Numbered from the stretch's first letter, positions 8,252 to 17,774 are shown. The stretch: 64,000 bases of DNA from Clostridium sp. 1001271B_151109_B4 (GCF_015670405.1 NZ_JADPBQ010000012.1:1-64000), one strand, 5' to 3'. Translations and numbers: made by a program. The notes: generated by a model not told the origin, from the sequence alone.

Positions 8252-9586
8252 ATGCCAGAAAAGGGTGGTTTAAAGTTACAATGCTTTGTTGGAGATACCT
8301 ACATTCCTATAGAAGGAATAAAAGCTACATTAGTACCTTCACAGGGATCAAGTGGGGAAAGTAAGGAAATGGAGCTTACAACTAATTCGTCTGGAGAATC
8401 GCAAGTAATAGAATTATCAGCACCATTATTAGAATATTCAGAGCAACCAACAGGAAATATACCATATAGTCTTTATGATTTAAGAATAGAAAGACAAGGC
8501 TTTCAATCATTAGTTGTTAATGGAATACAAATATTTCCTGGAGAAATTGCAATTCAACAATGTAATTTAGTTGAAGAATCAAGGAGGAGTGGGAGTAGGG
8601 CAGATGTGATAAATATTCAACCTAATACTTTGAATGGAAATTATCCATCAAAAATTCCTGAAGAGGTTGATAAACCATTACCACCTCCAACAAGTGGAGT
8701 AGTTTTGCCAAAACCGGTTGTTCCAGAATTTATTACAGTTCATGCGGGGGGACCAAATAATACAAGTGCACCAAATTACACAGTAGCTTATAAGGATTAT
8801 ATAAAAAATGTAGCTTCTTGTGAGATTTATTCAACATGGCCAGAAAGTACCATTAGAGCTAATGTATATGCAATTATATCATTTACATTAAATAGGATTT
8901 ATACAGAATGGTATAGAGGAAAAGGGAAAAATTACGATATAACTAATTCAACAGCTTATGATCATGCATTTAACTATGGAAGAAATTTATATGAGAGTAT
9001 AAGTGTTATTGTAGATGATATATTTTCTACTTATATACGAAGATTTGGTAGAAAACAACCTTTATTAACACAATATTGTGATGGTAAAAATGTTACATGT
9101 CCAGGGTGGATGACTCAATGGGGAAGTAAGTATATGGGAGATGAAGGAAAAACTCCATATGAAATATTAACATCGTTTTATGGAAGTGATATTGAACTAG
9201 TTACTGCTGAAGTTGTTGAAGGAAGTCCAAGTTCTTATCCAGGATATGATTTGACAGTTGGATCTAGTGGAGATGAGGTAGAAACTATTCAAGAACAATT
9301 AAATAGAATAGCTCAAAACTATCCATTAATACCTAAATCAGCAGTTGATGGCGTTTATGGAGATAAAACAAAAGAGGCTGTAACAGTATTTCAAGGTGTT
9401 TTCAATTTACCACAAACAGGTGTTGTAGACTATGCGACTTGGTATAAAATTTCGGATGTGTATGTTGGTGTTACTAAAATAGCAGAGCTTAGATCAGGTT
9501 GTAAACCAAGGCTATTTATACCACCAGTATCATTTGATATTATAAATTCAAATGAGATACCAAGATTTAATTATTTTGGTGATTGA
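8252..9586 (+). CDS. sleC: Spore cortex-lytic enzyme precursor, SleC type
   Basis: A 444-residue protein, against 438 for C. perfringens SleC, which is made as a pre-pro-enzyme and activated by Csp cleavage. Residues 1 to about 150 are the presumed pre/pro region, with a Pro-rich joint (KPLPPPTSGVVLPKPVVPEF, 141-160) where cleavage is likely. Residues about 177-315 form a SpoIID/LytB-like domain (YKDYIKNVASCEIYSTWPESTIRANVYAI) with Glu191 as the candidate lytic transglycosylase residue. Residues about 335-400 are a PG_binding_1 domain (LTVGSSGDEVETIQEQLN...VDGVYGDKTKEAVTVFQ). ATG 8252 has AGGAG with good spacing. It probably forms an operon with the upstream protease and degrades cortex peptidoglycan during germination. 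Confidence 0.9.
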   Translation: MPEKGGLKLQCFVGDTYIPIEGIKATLVPSQGSSGESKEMELTTNSSGESQVIELSAPLLEYSEQPTGNIPYSLYDLRIERQGFQSLVVNGIQIFPGEIAIQQCNLVEESRRSGSRADVINIQPNTLNGNYPSKIPEEVDKPLPPPTSGVVLPKPVVPEFITVHAGGPNNTSAPNYTVAYKDYIKNVASCEIYSTWPESTIRANVYAIISFTLNRIYTEWYRGKGKNYDITNSTAYDHAFNYGRNLYESISVIVDDIFSTYIRRFGRKQPLLTQYCDGKNVTCPGWMTQWGSKYMGDEGKTPYEILTSFYGSDIELVTAEVVEGSPSSYPGYDLTVGSSGDEVETIQEQLNRIAQNYPLIPKSAVDGVYGDKTKEAVTVFQGVFNLPQTGVVDYATWYKISDVYVGVTKIAELRSGCKPRLFIPPVSFDIINSNEIPRFNYFGD

Positions 9587-9607
9587 TAAAAAAAGTGATA
9601 TGTATTT

Positions 9608-9660
9608 ATAGGTTAGCATTTACCAATTACAAATTTTGTTATTGATAAATGCTAACCTAT
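9608..9660. terminator. Bidirectional terminator between sleC and the YkvI-type gene
   Basis: Perfect 15-bp inverted repeat (arms 9608-9622 and 9646-9660) between two convergent genes, with T-rich flanks on both strands. Confidence 0.8.
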
Positions 9661-9664
9661 TATT

Positions 9665-10726
9665 TTAGGTATTAAGTTCTGATTTGTTTTTATGATAAAA
9701 GAAAATACATTGTGTAATAAATATTAAGCTTAAAACACCAAAAAGAGGATATAAAGTAGATATTAAATTTGAGAATCCTATTTGTGATATTGGTAAGGCA
9801 ACAGCTAATACAATGAATATTCCTTTCTTAAATTTTATATTAAATGATTGTTCAAGGGTTTTACTTATTGAGTATACGTCAGATACTTCAGTAGAAAACA
9901 TTTCAAGCCAAATTATAACTAAAAGTAATGCTTGAATTACACTTCCAAATCTTTGAGCAACTAAGAGTAAAGGAATCTCTAATTCATATATATAAGGTTG
10001 GTTAGCTAGCAATAATAAGTTAATAGCACCTGATAGTAAGGTTAATCCTAAAGCTCCAAATGCAATTCCATATACCATGGTTTTTGAACTTTTTGTTTCG
10101 TTACTTAAAGGTACTAGAACACCAGAACAACAAAGAATGTTATAGCCTGCATAAAGGATAGTAGAAACTACAACACCTTTTTTAGGTGGTTCAAATGAAG
10201 ATATAAATTGAAAAGATATAGAATCTTTACAAAATAAAAAATATAAAATTATTATAAGTGTTATTGTTCCTAATAGTGACGGAACGATAAATGAGTTTAC
10301 TTCAATAAGTCCATCAGTACCTCTTAATAAAAAAATAGAGGCAAGGCATAACATTATTAATGATCCAACTATTTTAGGAATACCAAAAAATTGATTAATC
10401 AAAGCACCACTACCAGCTAGGATTATTGAAGCACTTGAAATAAGATAAAAAGTTGTAATTACGCCAGTGAGTTTACCTAATAAATTAGGACTTATTATTT
10501 TTAGAACATCACTATAGGAGTTTAGACTATATTTAATACTTATTTTAGCTATTATTGATCCCATTAATATATAAAATGCTCCACAGAAAAGTATTCCGAA
10601 AAAGCTAGTCAAACCAAATGAAGTAAAAAATTGAGTAATTTCTTTACCTGATGCAAGTCCAGCTCCTACAATGGTTCCTATAAAAACAACTGCAATTTGA
10701 AAAATTTTAGTAAAATCTTTCTTCAC
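9665..10726 (-). CDS. YkvI-type membrane transporter
   Basis: About 353 residues with ten or so hydrophobic helices, resembling the YkvI group of the LeuT-fold transporters. The first helix carries the unwound motif GTIVGAGLASGKEITQFF, typical of that fold. The substrate is unknown; amino acids or other amines are plausible by family. I choose GTG 10726 because the GGAGG on the minus strand lies 7 nt before it. The ATG two codons earlier (10732) directly abuts that site. It stands alone and converges on sleC. Confidence 0.85.
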   Translation of the reverse strand: MKKDFTKIFQIAVVFIGTIVGAGLASGKEITQFFTSFGLTSFFGILFCGAFYILMGSIIAKISIKYSLNSYSDVLKIISPNLLGKLTGVITTFYLISSASIILAGSGALINQFFGIPKIVGSLIMLCLASIFLLRGTDGLIEVNSFIVPSLLGTITLIIILYFLFCKDSISFQFISSFEPPKKGVVVSTILYAGYNILCCSGVLVPLSNETKSSKTMVYGIAFGALGLTLLSGAINLLLLANQPYIYELEIPLLLVAQRFGSVIQALLLVIIWLEMFSTEVSDVYSISKTLEQSFNIKFKKGIFIVLAVALPISQIGFSNLISTLYPLFGVLSLIFITQCIFFYHKNKSELNT

Positions 10727-10859
10727 GCACATCCCTCCAATATATTTCTAATATCTAATATATAAGGATTACAGTATAATTATTCTTTTTATTTGTGAAT
10801 AAGGTATAAGTTATTAGGAAAAATAAATTTAAAAGCAGAATAATTGTAAGGAGATTAAT

Positions 10860-11945
10860 ATGATTAGCATTAAAAGGATTTTAAATGGGATATTAATTTT
10901 ATCAATTAGTGTACTAATTAGTTGTTCAAACGTAAATGAAAATAAAGAAGAAACTTTAGATTTATTTGATGTTTTTAAAGGAAAGAACTTAGCAACCGAT
11001 TATTTAATTAATATAAGAAATGGGGATATAAATAGTGCAACAGAGTTTTGTGACAAGGATCTCATAGATGGTACCATTAACTTGTCAGAAGGAGTATCGA
11101 ATATTACCGGTTTTCAGCTTGATAAAACCGTAGCAAGTAGTGAGTTTGCATACTATATATTTAATGTAATTAGAGATTCGAATATTGAACCTAAAAGTGA
11201 TTTGGAGCAATATACAATAAGGGTAAATAGAAATGGGGATAACTATATTATTGGAGATATAAAATCAAAATCACAAAGAGAGTTATACATAAAAAATAAT
11301 GCAATTAGAATAATTGGGGATAAGGGTGGAAAGAGTAACTTGGTTATTAGTTTAAATAATATACCTAAAGATACCTATTTAAGTAAAAATAAAATGATGC
11401 TTTATAAAGAAAAAGTACCTAATAATAGTTTTGGAAAGGTTGTTTTAGGTTTTACAGGCAAGAAGATTGCTATTTCAACTATAGATGATAAAAATTCATA
11501 CATTTGTATTGCGTATATTGATGATACTTTAATGAGCGGAGGAACAGATATAGTTGATTTAAATAGTGATTCTCAGAATTCACAGTTAGGTGGGGAACTA
11601 CAAGAGACATTAGAAAAACCGATTGCTAGTAAGATTATATCTGTAGATTTGATTAATAATTCCCAAATAGATGATTTTATATTTTCTAAAGAAGATGATA
11701 ATTTAGCTGTAAATTTTAAAAACCAAAATGGATTAAGCAGTTTAAATATATATAAGGCTGAAGATGGAAAACCTGTAGATACAAAATTTAATGAGATGTT
11801 TAATCTAGACATATATAATATTAAAGCTGAATATTTTGATGATGATAAGGTGATTTTTGATGTATTTAAAAGTGATTCAACTAATGATGAGACAACAGGA
11901 AAGTATAGTCTGGATTTAAAGAGCAATGAAATGATTAAATTGTAA
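10860..11945 (+). CDS. Lipoprotein of unknown function
   Basis: A 361-residue protein with a lipoprotein signal: KR, then the hydrophobic stretch ILNGILILSISVLIS and the lipobox LISC (Cys about 22). The mature part has an N-terminal NTF2-like-looking stretch (DVFKGKNLATDYLINIRNGDINSATEFCDKDL) followed by beta-rich sequence (about residues 130-360) in which polar repeats alternate, possibly a beta-propeller-like fold. I do not recognise the family. ATG 10860 has AAGGAG upstream. It is monocistronic, ending in a hairpin. Confidence 0.75.
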   Translation: MISIKRILNGILILSISVLISCSNVNENKEETLDLFDVFKGKNLATDYLINIRNGDINSATEFCDKDLIDGTINLSEGVSNITGFQLDKTVASSEFAYYIFNVIRDSNIEPKSDLEQYTIRVNRNGDNYIIGDIKSKSQRELYIKNNAIRIIGDKGGKSNLVISLNNIPKDTYLSKNKMMLYKEKVPNNSFGKVVLGFTGKKIAISTIDDKNSYICIAYIDDTLMSGGTDIVDLNSDSQNSQLGGELQETLEKPIASKIISVDLINNSQIDDFIFSKEDDNLAVNFKNQNGLSSLNIYKAEDGKPVDTKFNEMFNLDIYNIKAEYFDDDKVIFDVFKSDSTNDETTGKYSLDLKSNEMIKL

Positions 11946-11984
11946 TAAGTTAATAAGTATTTTATAATAAAGAAAAACATAAAA

Positions 11985-12017
11985 AGAGGTTAATGCAATT
12001 AGCATGGCCTCTATTTT
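11985..12017 (+). terminator. Terminator after lipoprotein gene
   Basis: AGAGG pairs with CCTCT and ATGC with GCAT in one hairpin, followed by a T-rich tract. Confidence 0.7.
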
Positions 12018-12062
12018 AAATTATATTGAATATATAATTTATAGATTTTAAGGAGAAAAATT

Positions 12063-12986
12063 ATGAAGGAATGGAATGGAAAAAGGTATCACAGCTTAAA
12101 TTATTTCCTAAGAAATAAATTCGGTGAAAAAATATATAAAATATCATTAGATGGAGGTTTTACTTGTCCTAATAGAGATGGAAAAGTATCTAAAGGTGGT
12201 TGTACTTTTTGTAGTGCAAGAGGATCAGGAGATTATGCTGGTAGCAGAATGTTATCTATAAGTGAGCAGTTTGAAGACAGAAAGGTAATGATGGAGAAGA
12301 AATGGAAAGATGGAAAGTATATTGCTTATTTCCAAGCTTATACAAATACCTATGCTCCTGTTGAAGAATTAAGAAGAAAATATGATGAGGCATTAGCTCA
12401 AAAAAATGTTGTTGCTTTATCAATAGCAACAAGACCAGATTGCTTGGATAAAGATGTTTTAGATTATCTTGAAGAACTTAATAAAAAAACTTATCTTTGG
12501 GTTGAGTTAGGATTACAAACTATAAATGATGATACTGCTCGTAATTTTAACAGAGGATATGATTTAGAGGTATTTGATAAAAGTATAAAAGAATTACAAA
12601 AAAGAGGCATTGAAGTTGTAGTTCATACTATTTTTGGGCTTCCAGGCGAAACAAAGGAAGACATGCTAAAGACTGTAGACTATGTTGCTCACAGTGGGGC
12701 ACAAGGAGTTAAATTCCACTTATTGCATTTAATGGAAGGTACTAAAATGGTACAGCAATATGAAAGTGGTGAATTAGAACTCTTAAGCAAGGAAGATTAT
12801 ATAGATTTAATTTGTAAAGGTATTGCGATGATACCAGAGGAAATGGTTGTACATAGGTTGACTGGAGATGCTCCGAGAGCAAGCTTAATTGGACCTATGT
12901 GGAGTTTGAAAAAATGGGAAGTATTAAATGACATTGATAAAGCGCTTGTAGATAATGATATTTGGCAAGGAAAAGATTTTAAGTAA
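12063..12986 (+). CDS. TIGR01212-type radical SAM protein (YtqA-like)
   Basis: A 307-residue protein of the Elp3-like radical SAM group. The N terminus CPNRDGKVSKGGCTFC supplies the spaced cysteines of the TIGR01212 cluster motif, followed by YFQAYTNTYAP. Later blocks are SIATRPDCL, WVELGLQT and VVHTIFGLPGETKEDM, the last two being SAM/barrel segments of this family. The biochemical role is not established as far as I know; tRNA or other RNA modification is often suggested. ATG 12063 has AAGGAG upstream. Single gene with its own terminator. Confidence 0.9.
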   Translation: MKEWNGKRYHSLNYFLRNKFGEKIYKISLDGGFTCPNRDGKVSKGGCTFCSARGSGDYAGSRMLSISEQFEDRKVMMEKKWKDGKYIAYFQAYTNTYAPVEELRRKYDEALAQKNVVALSIATRPDCLDKDVLDYLEELNKKTYLWVELGLQTINDDTARNFNRGYDLEVFDKSIKELQKRGIEVVVHTIFGLPGETKEDMLKTVDYVAHSGAQGVKFHLLHLMEGTKMVQQYESGELELLSKEDYIDLICKGIAMIPEEMVVHRLTGDAPRASLIGPMWSLKKWEVLNDIDKALVDNDIWQGKDFK

Positions 12987-13003
12987 GTTATAGAATAATA
13001 TAG

Positions 13004-13042
13004 AGCGACTGTGTGAATTGTTTTTTGCAACAGTCGCTTTTT
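13004..13042 (+). terminator. Terminator after radical SAM gene
   Basis: AGCGACTGT (13004-13012) pairs with ACAGTCGCT (13030-13038), followed by T. Confidence 0.85.
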
Positions 13043-13185
13043 AATTTATAATATATTATGGAAACATTTACTACATTATATTGGTAGGTGTAAGTTTTAC
13101 CAATAAAATTGAAAGTTTATATTCTTATATTATGGAACAAAGTAGAATGAGCAATTGTCAAATGAATAGGAAAGGAGCGAAAGTT

Positions 13186-13731
13186 TTGGAAGCTTCGATG
13201 TATGATTATAGTAAAGATCAGTTGATAATGGAAGTAAAAAGAGCAAAAGATGGAGATAAAGAAGCATTTTGTGCTCTAATAAGAATAAATAAAATAGCAG
13301 TATATAGAGTATCTAAGTCTATATTAAATAATGAAGAAGATGTAGAGGATGCTGTTAGTGAAGCTATATTAAAAGCATATAAAAATATACATGCTTTAAA
13401 GGATGAAGCTTTTTTTAAAACCTGGTTAATAAGAATAGTTATTAATGAAAGTAATAATATATATAAAAAAAGATCGAGAGAAATAGCTGTAGATAAGGAG
13501 CATTTTAAAAATATAAGGGTTGAGGATACTTATAAGGATTTAACTTTATATAATGCAATTAATTTATTAGATGATGACTTAAGAACAACTACAATATTAT
13601 TCTATTTTGAAGACATGAAATACAAAGATATAGCAAAGATTTTAAATGTAAAGGAAGGAACTATAAAATCTAGGTTATCTAGAGCAAAAGAAAAGTTGCA
13701 TAAGATTTTAAAGGAGGAGCTTCATGGATAA
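13186..13731 (+). CDS. ECF-type RNA polymerase sigma factor
   Basis: About 181 residues. Sigma2 is at about residues 20-90 ([39 protein letters not shown]) and sigma4 at about 120-175 ([42 protein letters not shown]). I choose TTG 13186 because GGAG precedes it by about 8 nt. The frame is open further upstream to 13081, but that part lacks family similarity. The stop overlaps the next gene by 8 nt, and the pair looks like a sigma/anti-sigma unit. A GGAAAC at 13060 could be the -35 of an autoregulated promoter, but I see no clear -10. Confidence 0.88.
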   Translation: MEASMYDYSKDQLIMEVKRAKDGDKEAFCALIRINKIAVYRVSKSILNNEEDVEDAVSEAILKAYKNIHALKDEAFFKTWLIRIVINESNNIYKKRSREIAVDKEHFKNIRVEDTYKDLTLYNAINLLDDDLRTTTILFYFEDMKYKDIAKILNVKEGTIKSRLSRAKEKLHKILKEELHG

Positions 13732-14455
13732 TTTTGATGAATATTTAAAGAATAAAGGTCATATAGAAGATAAAGAATTTATTTTGCCAAAATCATTTGA
13801 TGATAAGATTGAAGAAACTCTTGGAACGTTAGATAAGATAAATTTAGAGAAAAGGAAAAGTTGGTATAGTAATAAAAAGATTTGGGCTACAGCGGCATGT
13901 TTTGCATTTATTTGCCTAACAGCAATATCGATAAATAGTAATATTAATTTAAATAAATCATCTGATATTTTAAGAAGTGAAGAAGATAGTATAGAAGAAT
14001 ATAGTACTAATACTCCAGAAGTAGCAATGTATGATAGTGGAGAATCTAGAAGTATTGAGAAAGATTATGGTGATGAAACTCAAAAATCAGAATTAAATTT
14101 GATGTATAGTATAGATGGTAGTTTTATAGATATTAGTAATATAAGTAAAGTTGTTATTAAATCTATGGGAAGTGATAATAAATATAAGTCTGTAGATAAT
14201 ATTACAGATATAGAAAATATTATTGGATTTATTAATGAAATTTCTAAAGAAGAAGTTGAAAGGCAAGATATAAATGATTGGGATTTTTTAATTCAAACTA
14301 GTGGAATTGGCATTAATAACACTATAATAATTCAAGATGATATTATGAATATAGATGATAAATGGTATAAGATAAGTTTAGAGGATAACAAGAAGCTTAA
14401 AGAAATTTATAATAATTTAAGTTATCAAGAAGATGATATACCATATTGTAATTAG
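13724..14455 (+). CDS. Predicted membrane-bound anti-sigma factor
   Basis: A 243-residue protein with one membrane segment at about residues 49-66 ([18 protein letters not shown]). The short cytoplasmic N terminus (1-48) would bind the sigma factor, and the extracytoplasmic C-terminal part (about 68-243) is acidic and Asn-rich. Translation is coupled to the ECF sigma gene by an 8-nt overlap, the standard arrangement for such pairs. I see no zinc-binding HxxxCxxC motif, so it is not a ZAS-type anti-sigma. The signal it senses is unknown. Confidence 0.75.
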   Translation: MDNFDEYLKNKGHIEDKEFILPKSFDDKIEETLGTLDKINLEKRKSWYSNKKIWATAACFAFICLTAISINSNINLNKSSDILRSEEDSIEEYSTNTPEVAMYDSGESRSIEKDYGDETQKSELNLMYSIDGSFIDISNISKVVIKSMGSDNKYKSVDNITDIENIIGFINEISKEEVERQDINDWDFLIQTSGIGINNTIIIQDDIMNIDDKWYKISLEDNKKLKEIYNNLSYQEDDIPYCN

Positions 14456-14463
14456 TAAATGAT

Positions 14464-14880
14464 ATGAAGAAATATGATAAGAATTTAAGTATAAAGATTG
14501 TATTTAGTATTGTAATAGGGTTAATTATTATTTACTTAATTTTAAATCAATTTTCTAAAGTTGCGGGGACAATTTGTTTAATAAGAGGATTAACAGGTAT
14601 ACCTTGTCCTTCTTGTGGAATAACTAGAGCAATGATAGCAGTTTTGAACGGTAATTTTATAGAGGCATTTAAGTTACATCCATTATTTTGGATGCCTTTT
14701 GCTATAGTAATATTAATAATATTAAATAGGAAATATTATAAGTGGATATTAATTGGAGCTATTGCTATTTTTATTGGAGTTTATATAGTTAGGATGAGCA
14801 TTTTCTTTCCCGATATAGAACCAATGAAATATAATGAAAGGGCTATAATTAATCAATTAATAAGTAAAATTAGAAAATGA
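14464..14880 (+). CDS. DUF2752 membrane protein
   Basis: A 138-residue protein with about four hydrophobic helices. The family signature is GLTGIPCPSCGITRAMIAVLNGNFIEAFKLHPLFW, containing CPxCG. DUF2752 proteins are small inner-membrane proteins without a known activity. The gene lies 8 nt after the anti-sigma gene, so it is probably the third cistron of the ECF operon and could be its target or accessory. Confidence 0.85.
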   Translation: MKKYDKNLSIKIVFSIVIGLIIIYLILNQFSKVAGTICLIRGLTGIPCPSCGITRAMIAVLNGNFIEAFKLHPLFWMPFAIVILIILNRKYYKWILIGAIAIFIGVYIVRMSIFFPDIEPMKYNERAIINQLISKIRK

Positions 14881-15007
14881 TGAGGGAAGTAAGCGACAAA
14901 TGACAAGTTAACGTGGAAACTCCTTATAGAGTTTCTAAATATATAGTCTAAATTCAGCCTTAACTGAATTTATTGATTAACTTGCCATTTGTCACTTGAA
15001 ATTTACT
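14881..15007. repeat. Palindromic intergenic repeat, copy 1
   Basis: Outer arms GACAAATGACAAGTTAA and TTAACTTGCCATTTGTC (one mismatch) enclose two hairpins: AAACTCCTTAT/AGAGTTT and AAATTCAG/CTGAATTT. It fills the gap between convergent genes and could serve as a terminator. The same layout recurs at 17575, 33476, 41680 and 53742. Confidence 0.75.
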
Positions 15008-16183
15008 TTATACTACTTGGAAAATAAAGAATTTTAAGTAGTATGATTCATCAGAATTCCAAAGGATTGGATGGTCTGAACTTTGAGTTCTAACTTCAAC
15101 TTGTCTTAAGGTTCTTCTTGCATCATGCGCAGCTTCAAGAACAGTTTTCTTTAATTGTTCTTCGTTCATATAGTGAGAGCATGAGCATGTAGCAAAATAC
15201 CCACCTGATTTAACCATTTTTAAACCTCTAAGGTTAATTTCTTTATAACCTCTAATTGCAGCATTTACTGTACCTCTTGATTTTGTAAAGGCAGGGGGAT
15301 CTAAAATTACAACATCATATTGTCTACCTTCTCTTGACCAATCTCCAAGAACGTGAAATGCATTATGACATTCAAATTTAACTGTATCTTGTAAGTTATT
15401 TAATTCAGCATTTCTAGTAGCACAATCTACAGCATGTTGAGAAACATCTATTCCAAGAACTGATTTTGCACCAGCAATTCCAGCATTTAATGCGAAAGAT
15501 CCAGTATGAGTAAAGCAATCTAAAACATCTTTACCTTTACATATTCTATGCATAGCAGCTCTATTTTCTTTCTGATCTAAGAAAAATCCAGTTTTTTGAC
15601 CATTTTCTAAATCTACTATGTATTTAACTCCATTTTCAATAATTTGAATATTAGTATCAAATGGATCAGTTAAGAAGCCTTTAGTTTGTTCTAAACCTTC
15701 AATTTCTCTAGTTTTTATGTCACTTCTTTCATAAACACCCTTAGCCCCATATTCTTCAACTAGTATTTTAACTATTAAATCTCTATATTGCTCCATTCCT
15801 AGAGTAGATATTTGAATTACATAGTAATCTTCAAATTTATCAACTGTTAAACCAGGTAAGAAATCAGCTTCTCCAAATATAAATCTGCAAGATGATGTGT
15901 CAATTACAGTTTTTCTATAATCCCATGCTGCAGCAAATCTTCTTTTAAAGAAAGCTTCATCAATTTCTTCATTTATATCTCTAGTCATTATTCTGATAGT
16001 TATTTTACTTCTATCATTAATATAACCTTTTCCTATAAAGTAGTTTTTATGATTATATACTTCAACAATATCTCCGTTTTCATAATCACCATCATATTCA
16101 TTTATTTCATCTATGTATATCCAAGGACGGCCTTGTTCAGCTCTTTTGTTTTTTCCTTGATGTAAGAAAAATTTACATGCCAT
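15008..16183 (-). CDS. Class I SAM-dependent rRNA methyltransferase, RlmI family
   Basis: A 391-residue protein. An N-terminal PUA-like domain (about 1-75) is followed by a middle domain with FGEADFLPGLTVD, then a Rossmann methyltransferase: VLDCFTHTGSFALNAG (SAM motif I), GIDVSQHAVDCATRNAELN and VILDPPAFTKS (catalytic DPPAF). E. coli RlmI makes m5C in 23S rRNA; the exact target here is inferred. I start at ATG 16183 (MACKFF), with AAGGAG about 11 nt upstream. A longer in-frame version to 16231 adds residues unlike the family. It converges on the DUF2752 gene. Confidence 0.88.
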   Translation of the reverse strand: MACKFFLHQGKNKRAEQGRPWIYIDEINEYDGDYENGDIVEVYNHKNYFIGKGYINDRSKITIRIMTRDINEEIDEAFFKRRFAAAWDYRKTVIDTSSCRFIFGEADFLPGLTVDKFEDYYVIQISTLGMEQYRDLIVKILVEEYGAKGVYERSDIKTREIEGLEQTKGFLTDPFDTNIQIIENGVKYIVDLENGQKTGFFLDQKENRAAMHRICKGKDVLDCFTHTGSFALNAGIAGAKSVLGIDVSQHAVDCATRNAELNNLQDTVKFECHNAFHVLGDWSREGRQYDVVILDPPAFTKSRGTVNAAIRGYKEINLRGLKMVKSGGYFATCSCSHYMNEEQLKKTVLEAAHDARRTLRQVEVRTQSSDHPILWNSDESYYLKFFIFQVV

Positions 16184-16343
16184 AATATTATTTGCTCCTT
16201 TTCTGTTAATTCTCATAAGATTATAACACAACTATTGCTTTAGTGTTATGTACTTTGTTATTAAGTATTAACAACAATGATAGAAAATATAGTTAGTCAT
16301 AGATATAATTATAAATAATATAGAAATATTAAAGAGGTATTAT

Positions 16344-16601
16344 ATGAATTATGTTTATATATTAAGGTGTAATGATGATAGTTTATATACAGGGTGGACA
16401 AACAATCTAGAAAAAAGGATAAAGGCACACTCTGATGGAAAAGGAGCAAAATACACAAAAGCTAAATTGCCAATTGAATTAGTTTATTTTGAGGAATTTG
16501 AAGATAAAATAGAAGCTATGAAGCGTGAATATGCAATTAAGCAGTTAAAGAGAAAGGATAAGTTAGAGTTAATAAAGAATAGTAAGTATATAAAGACTTA
16601 G
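16344..16601 (+). CDS. GIY-YIG nuclease-fold small protein (UPF0213/YazA-like)
   Basis: 85 residues, a single GIY-YIG domain: YVYILRCNDDSLYTGWTNNLEKRIKAH contains the paired tyrosines and catalytic Arg, with Glu in AMKREYAIK. Members of this stand-alone group bind or cut DNA weakly and their role is poorly defined. ATG 16344 has AGAGGT. It is followed after 11 nt by a GNAT gene, probably co-transcribed. Confidence 0.9.
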   Translation: MNYVYILRCNDDSLYTGWTNNLEKRIKAHSDGKGAKYTKAKLPIELVYFEEFEDKIEAMKREYAIKQLKRKDKLELIKNSKYIKT

Positions 16602-16612
16602 GGGGAAAAACT

Positions 16613-17116
16613 ATGGATATAAAAATAAGGCCAATAAGAATAGAGGATGCAGAGGAAATTAATGCATTAAGGATTATGGATGGAGTTAGAGAAAATATAC
16701 TTGGAATAACTAGTGAAAGAATATATAGAAGCAAAAATTTTATAAGTGGCTTAAATAATAATGCTCATATGTATGTGGCAGAAATAATTGAAGATGAAGG
16801 AAGTAAAATAATTGGGACAATAGGATTACATGTTTCAGAGAATCCTAGATTAAGGCATTGTGGAAGCATAGGAATAATGGTTCATAAGGATTATCAACAA
16901 ATGGGAATTGGTAAAAAGCTTATGGCAACTGTTATTGATTTAGCAGATAATTGGTTAATGCTTAAAAGATTAGAATTAGGAGTATTTACTGACAATGTAA
17001 GAGCTTTAAATTTGTATAAATCATTTGGTTTTGAAATAGAAGGAACTAAGAAATGTTCAGCTATTAGAAATGGAAATTATGAAGATGAATATATTATGGG
17101 CAGAATTAGAAATTAA
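16613..17116 (+). CDS. GNAT-family N-acetyltransferase
   Basis: A 167-residue acetyl-CoA-dependent transferase fold: N-terminal IRPIRIEDAEEINALR, IGIMVHKDYQQMGIGKKLM (acetyl-CoA pyrophosphate loop Q-x-x-G-I-G-K) and LELGVFTDNVRALNLYKSFGFEIEGTKK typical of RimJ/RimL/SpeG-like members. The substrate cannot be told from sequence. ATG 16613 has AGGGGG. Second gene after the GIY-YIG gene. Confidence 0.9.
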   Translation: MDIKIRPIRIEDAEEINALRIMDGVRENILGITSERIYRSKNFISGLNNNAHMYVAEIIEDEGSKIIGTIGLHVSENPRLRHCGSIGIMVHKDYQQMGIGKKLMATVIDLADNWLMLKRLELGVFTDNVRALNLYKSFGFEIEGTKKCSAIRNGNYEDEYIMGRIRN

Positions 17117-17139
17117 ATAAATATTTGAATTATAATAAA

Positions 17140-17164
17140 AAACCACTTACAGTGTAAGTGGTTT
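17140..17164. terminator. Terminator between convergent GNAT and BFD-like genes
   Basis: AAACCACTTAC, loop AGT, GTAAGTGGTTT: a perfect 11-bp stem with A/T-rich flanks on both sides. Confidence 0.85.
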
Positions 17165-17202
17165 AAATCGTTAAACTTATAGGGGAGTTTGGGAGCGGGG
17201 TA

Positions 17203-17415
17203 TTATTTTGAATAATCCTTAATTAAATCTTCTATCTTTGATTTACATCTAAATCCATGGCAACTTCCAGTGCAAGCACCGGTATCTTTAGAAACCTCAT
17301 CAACGGTATGGGCTCCATTTTTAATGGATTCCTTAATTTTAGCTCTAGATATAGATTTACACGTACAAGTTTTTGTAATTTTATCAAGGATATCAGCATT
17401 TAAATTATTTTCCAT
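17203..17415 (-). CDS. BFD-like [2Fe-2S]-binding small protein
   Basis: 70 residues. The pattern CTCKSISRAKIKESIKNGAHTVDEVSKDTGACTGSCHGFRCKSKIEDLI resembles the bacterioferritin-associated ferredoxin domain, whose cluster ligands are a CxC pair and a later C-x2-C pair. Several cysteines are present, but the second pair is spaced CTGSCHGFRC. It probably carries an Fe-S cluster for electron transfer. ATG 17415 is preceded by GGAGGA. Longer upstream sequence (to 17454) is untypical. Confidence 0.82.
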   Translation of the reverse strand: MENNLNADILDKITKTCTCKSISRAKIKESIKNGAHTVDEVSKDTGACTGSCHGFRCKSKIEDLIKDYSK

Positions 17416-17574
17416 AATAGATCCTCCAAAATACAAAGATATTAGGAAACACAAAAATTAATTATTAGGTAAACTAATTTTTGAGTAATACGTTTCAACA
17501 ACTATATTAAATCATAGTATACCAAAATAGTCAACAATAAATATTAAATAATAATTATTATTGATTGAGTATAA

Positions 17575-17700
17575 GGCGGATAACTAATAATGAAGAGTTA
17601 AGGAGTAAATTTGGTTTAGGCTAAATTTAGAAAACTATATTTAAGAAATCTTCTAAGGGATTTTAAGTACAACTTGTCACTTGACAATTGAAACGGAAAT
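17575..17700. repeat. Palindromic intergenic repeat, copy 2 (diverged)
   Basis: On the minus strand it reads arm GTCAAGTGACAAGTTG, hairpin AAATCCCTTAGAAGATTT, CTTAAATATAG, then AAATTTAGCC/AAACCAAATTT and TTAACTCTTCATTATTAGTT. Same order of parts as copies 1, 4 and 5. Confidence 0.55.
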
Positions 17701-17717
17701 AAACTTTTTGGGTACAA

Positions 17718-17747
17718 TTGACAAAGAGATATTTAATAATATATAAT
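17718..17747 (+). promoter_or_regulatory. Promoter of the ileS T-box leader
   Basis: TTGACA (17718-17723), 18-nt spacer, TATAAT (17742-17747). Transcription should start near 17754. Confidence 0.8.
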
Positions 17748-17774
17748 GAATTCATTAAAGACTATGATTAGGAT

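Noticed and set aside
11573-11980. 135-codon minus-strand frame across the end of the lipoprotein gene
   Set aside because: Antisense shadow; begins beyond the lipoprotein stop without a ribosome site.
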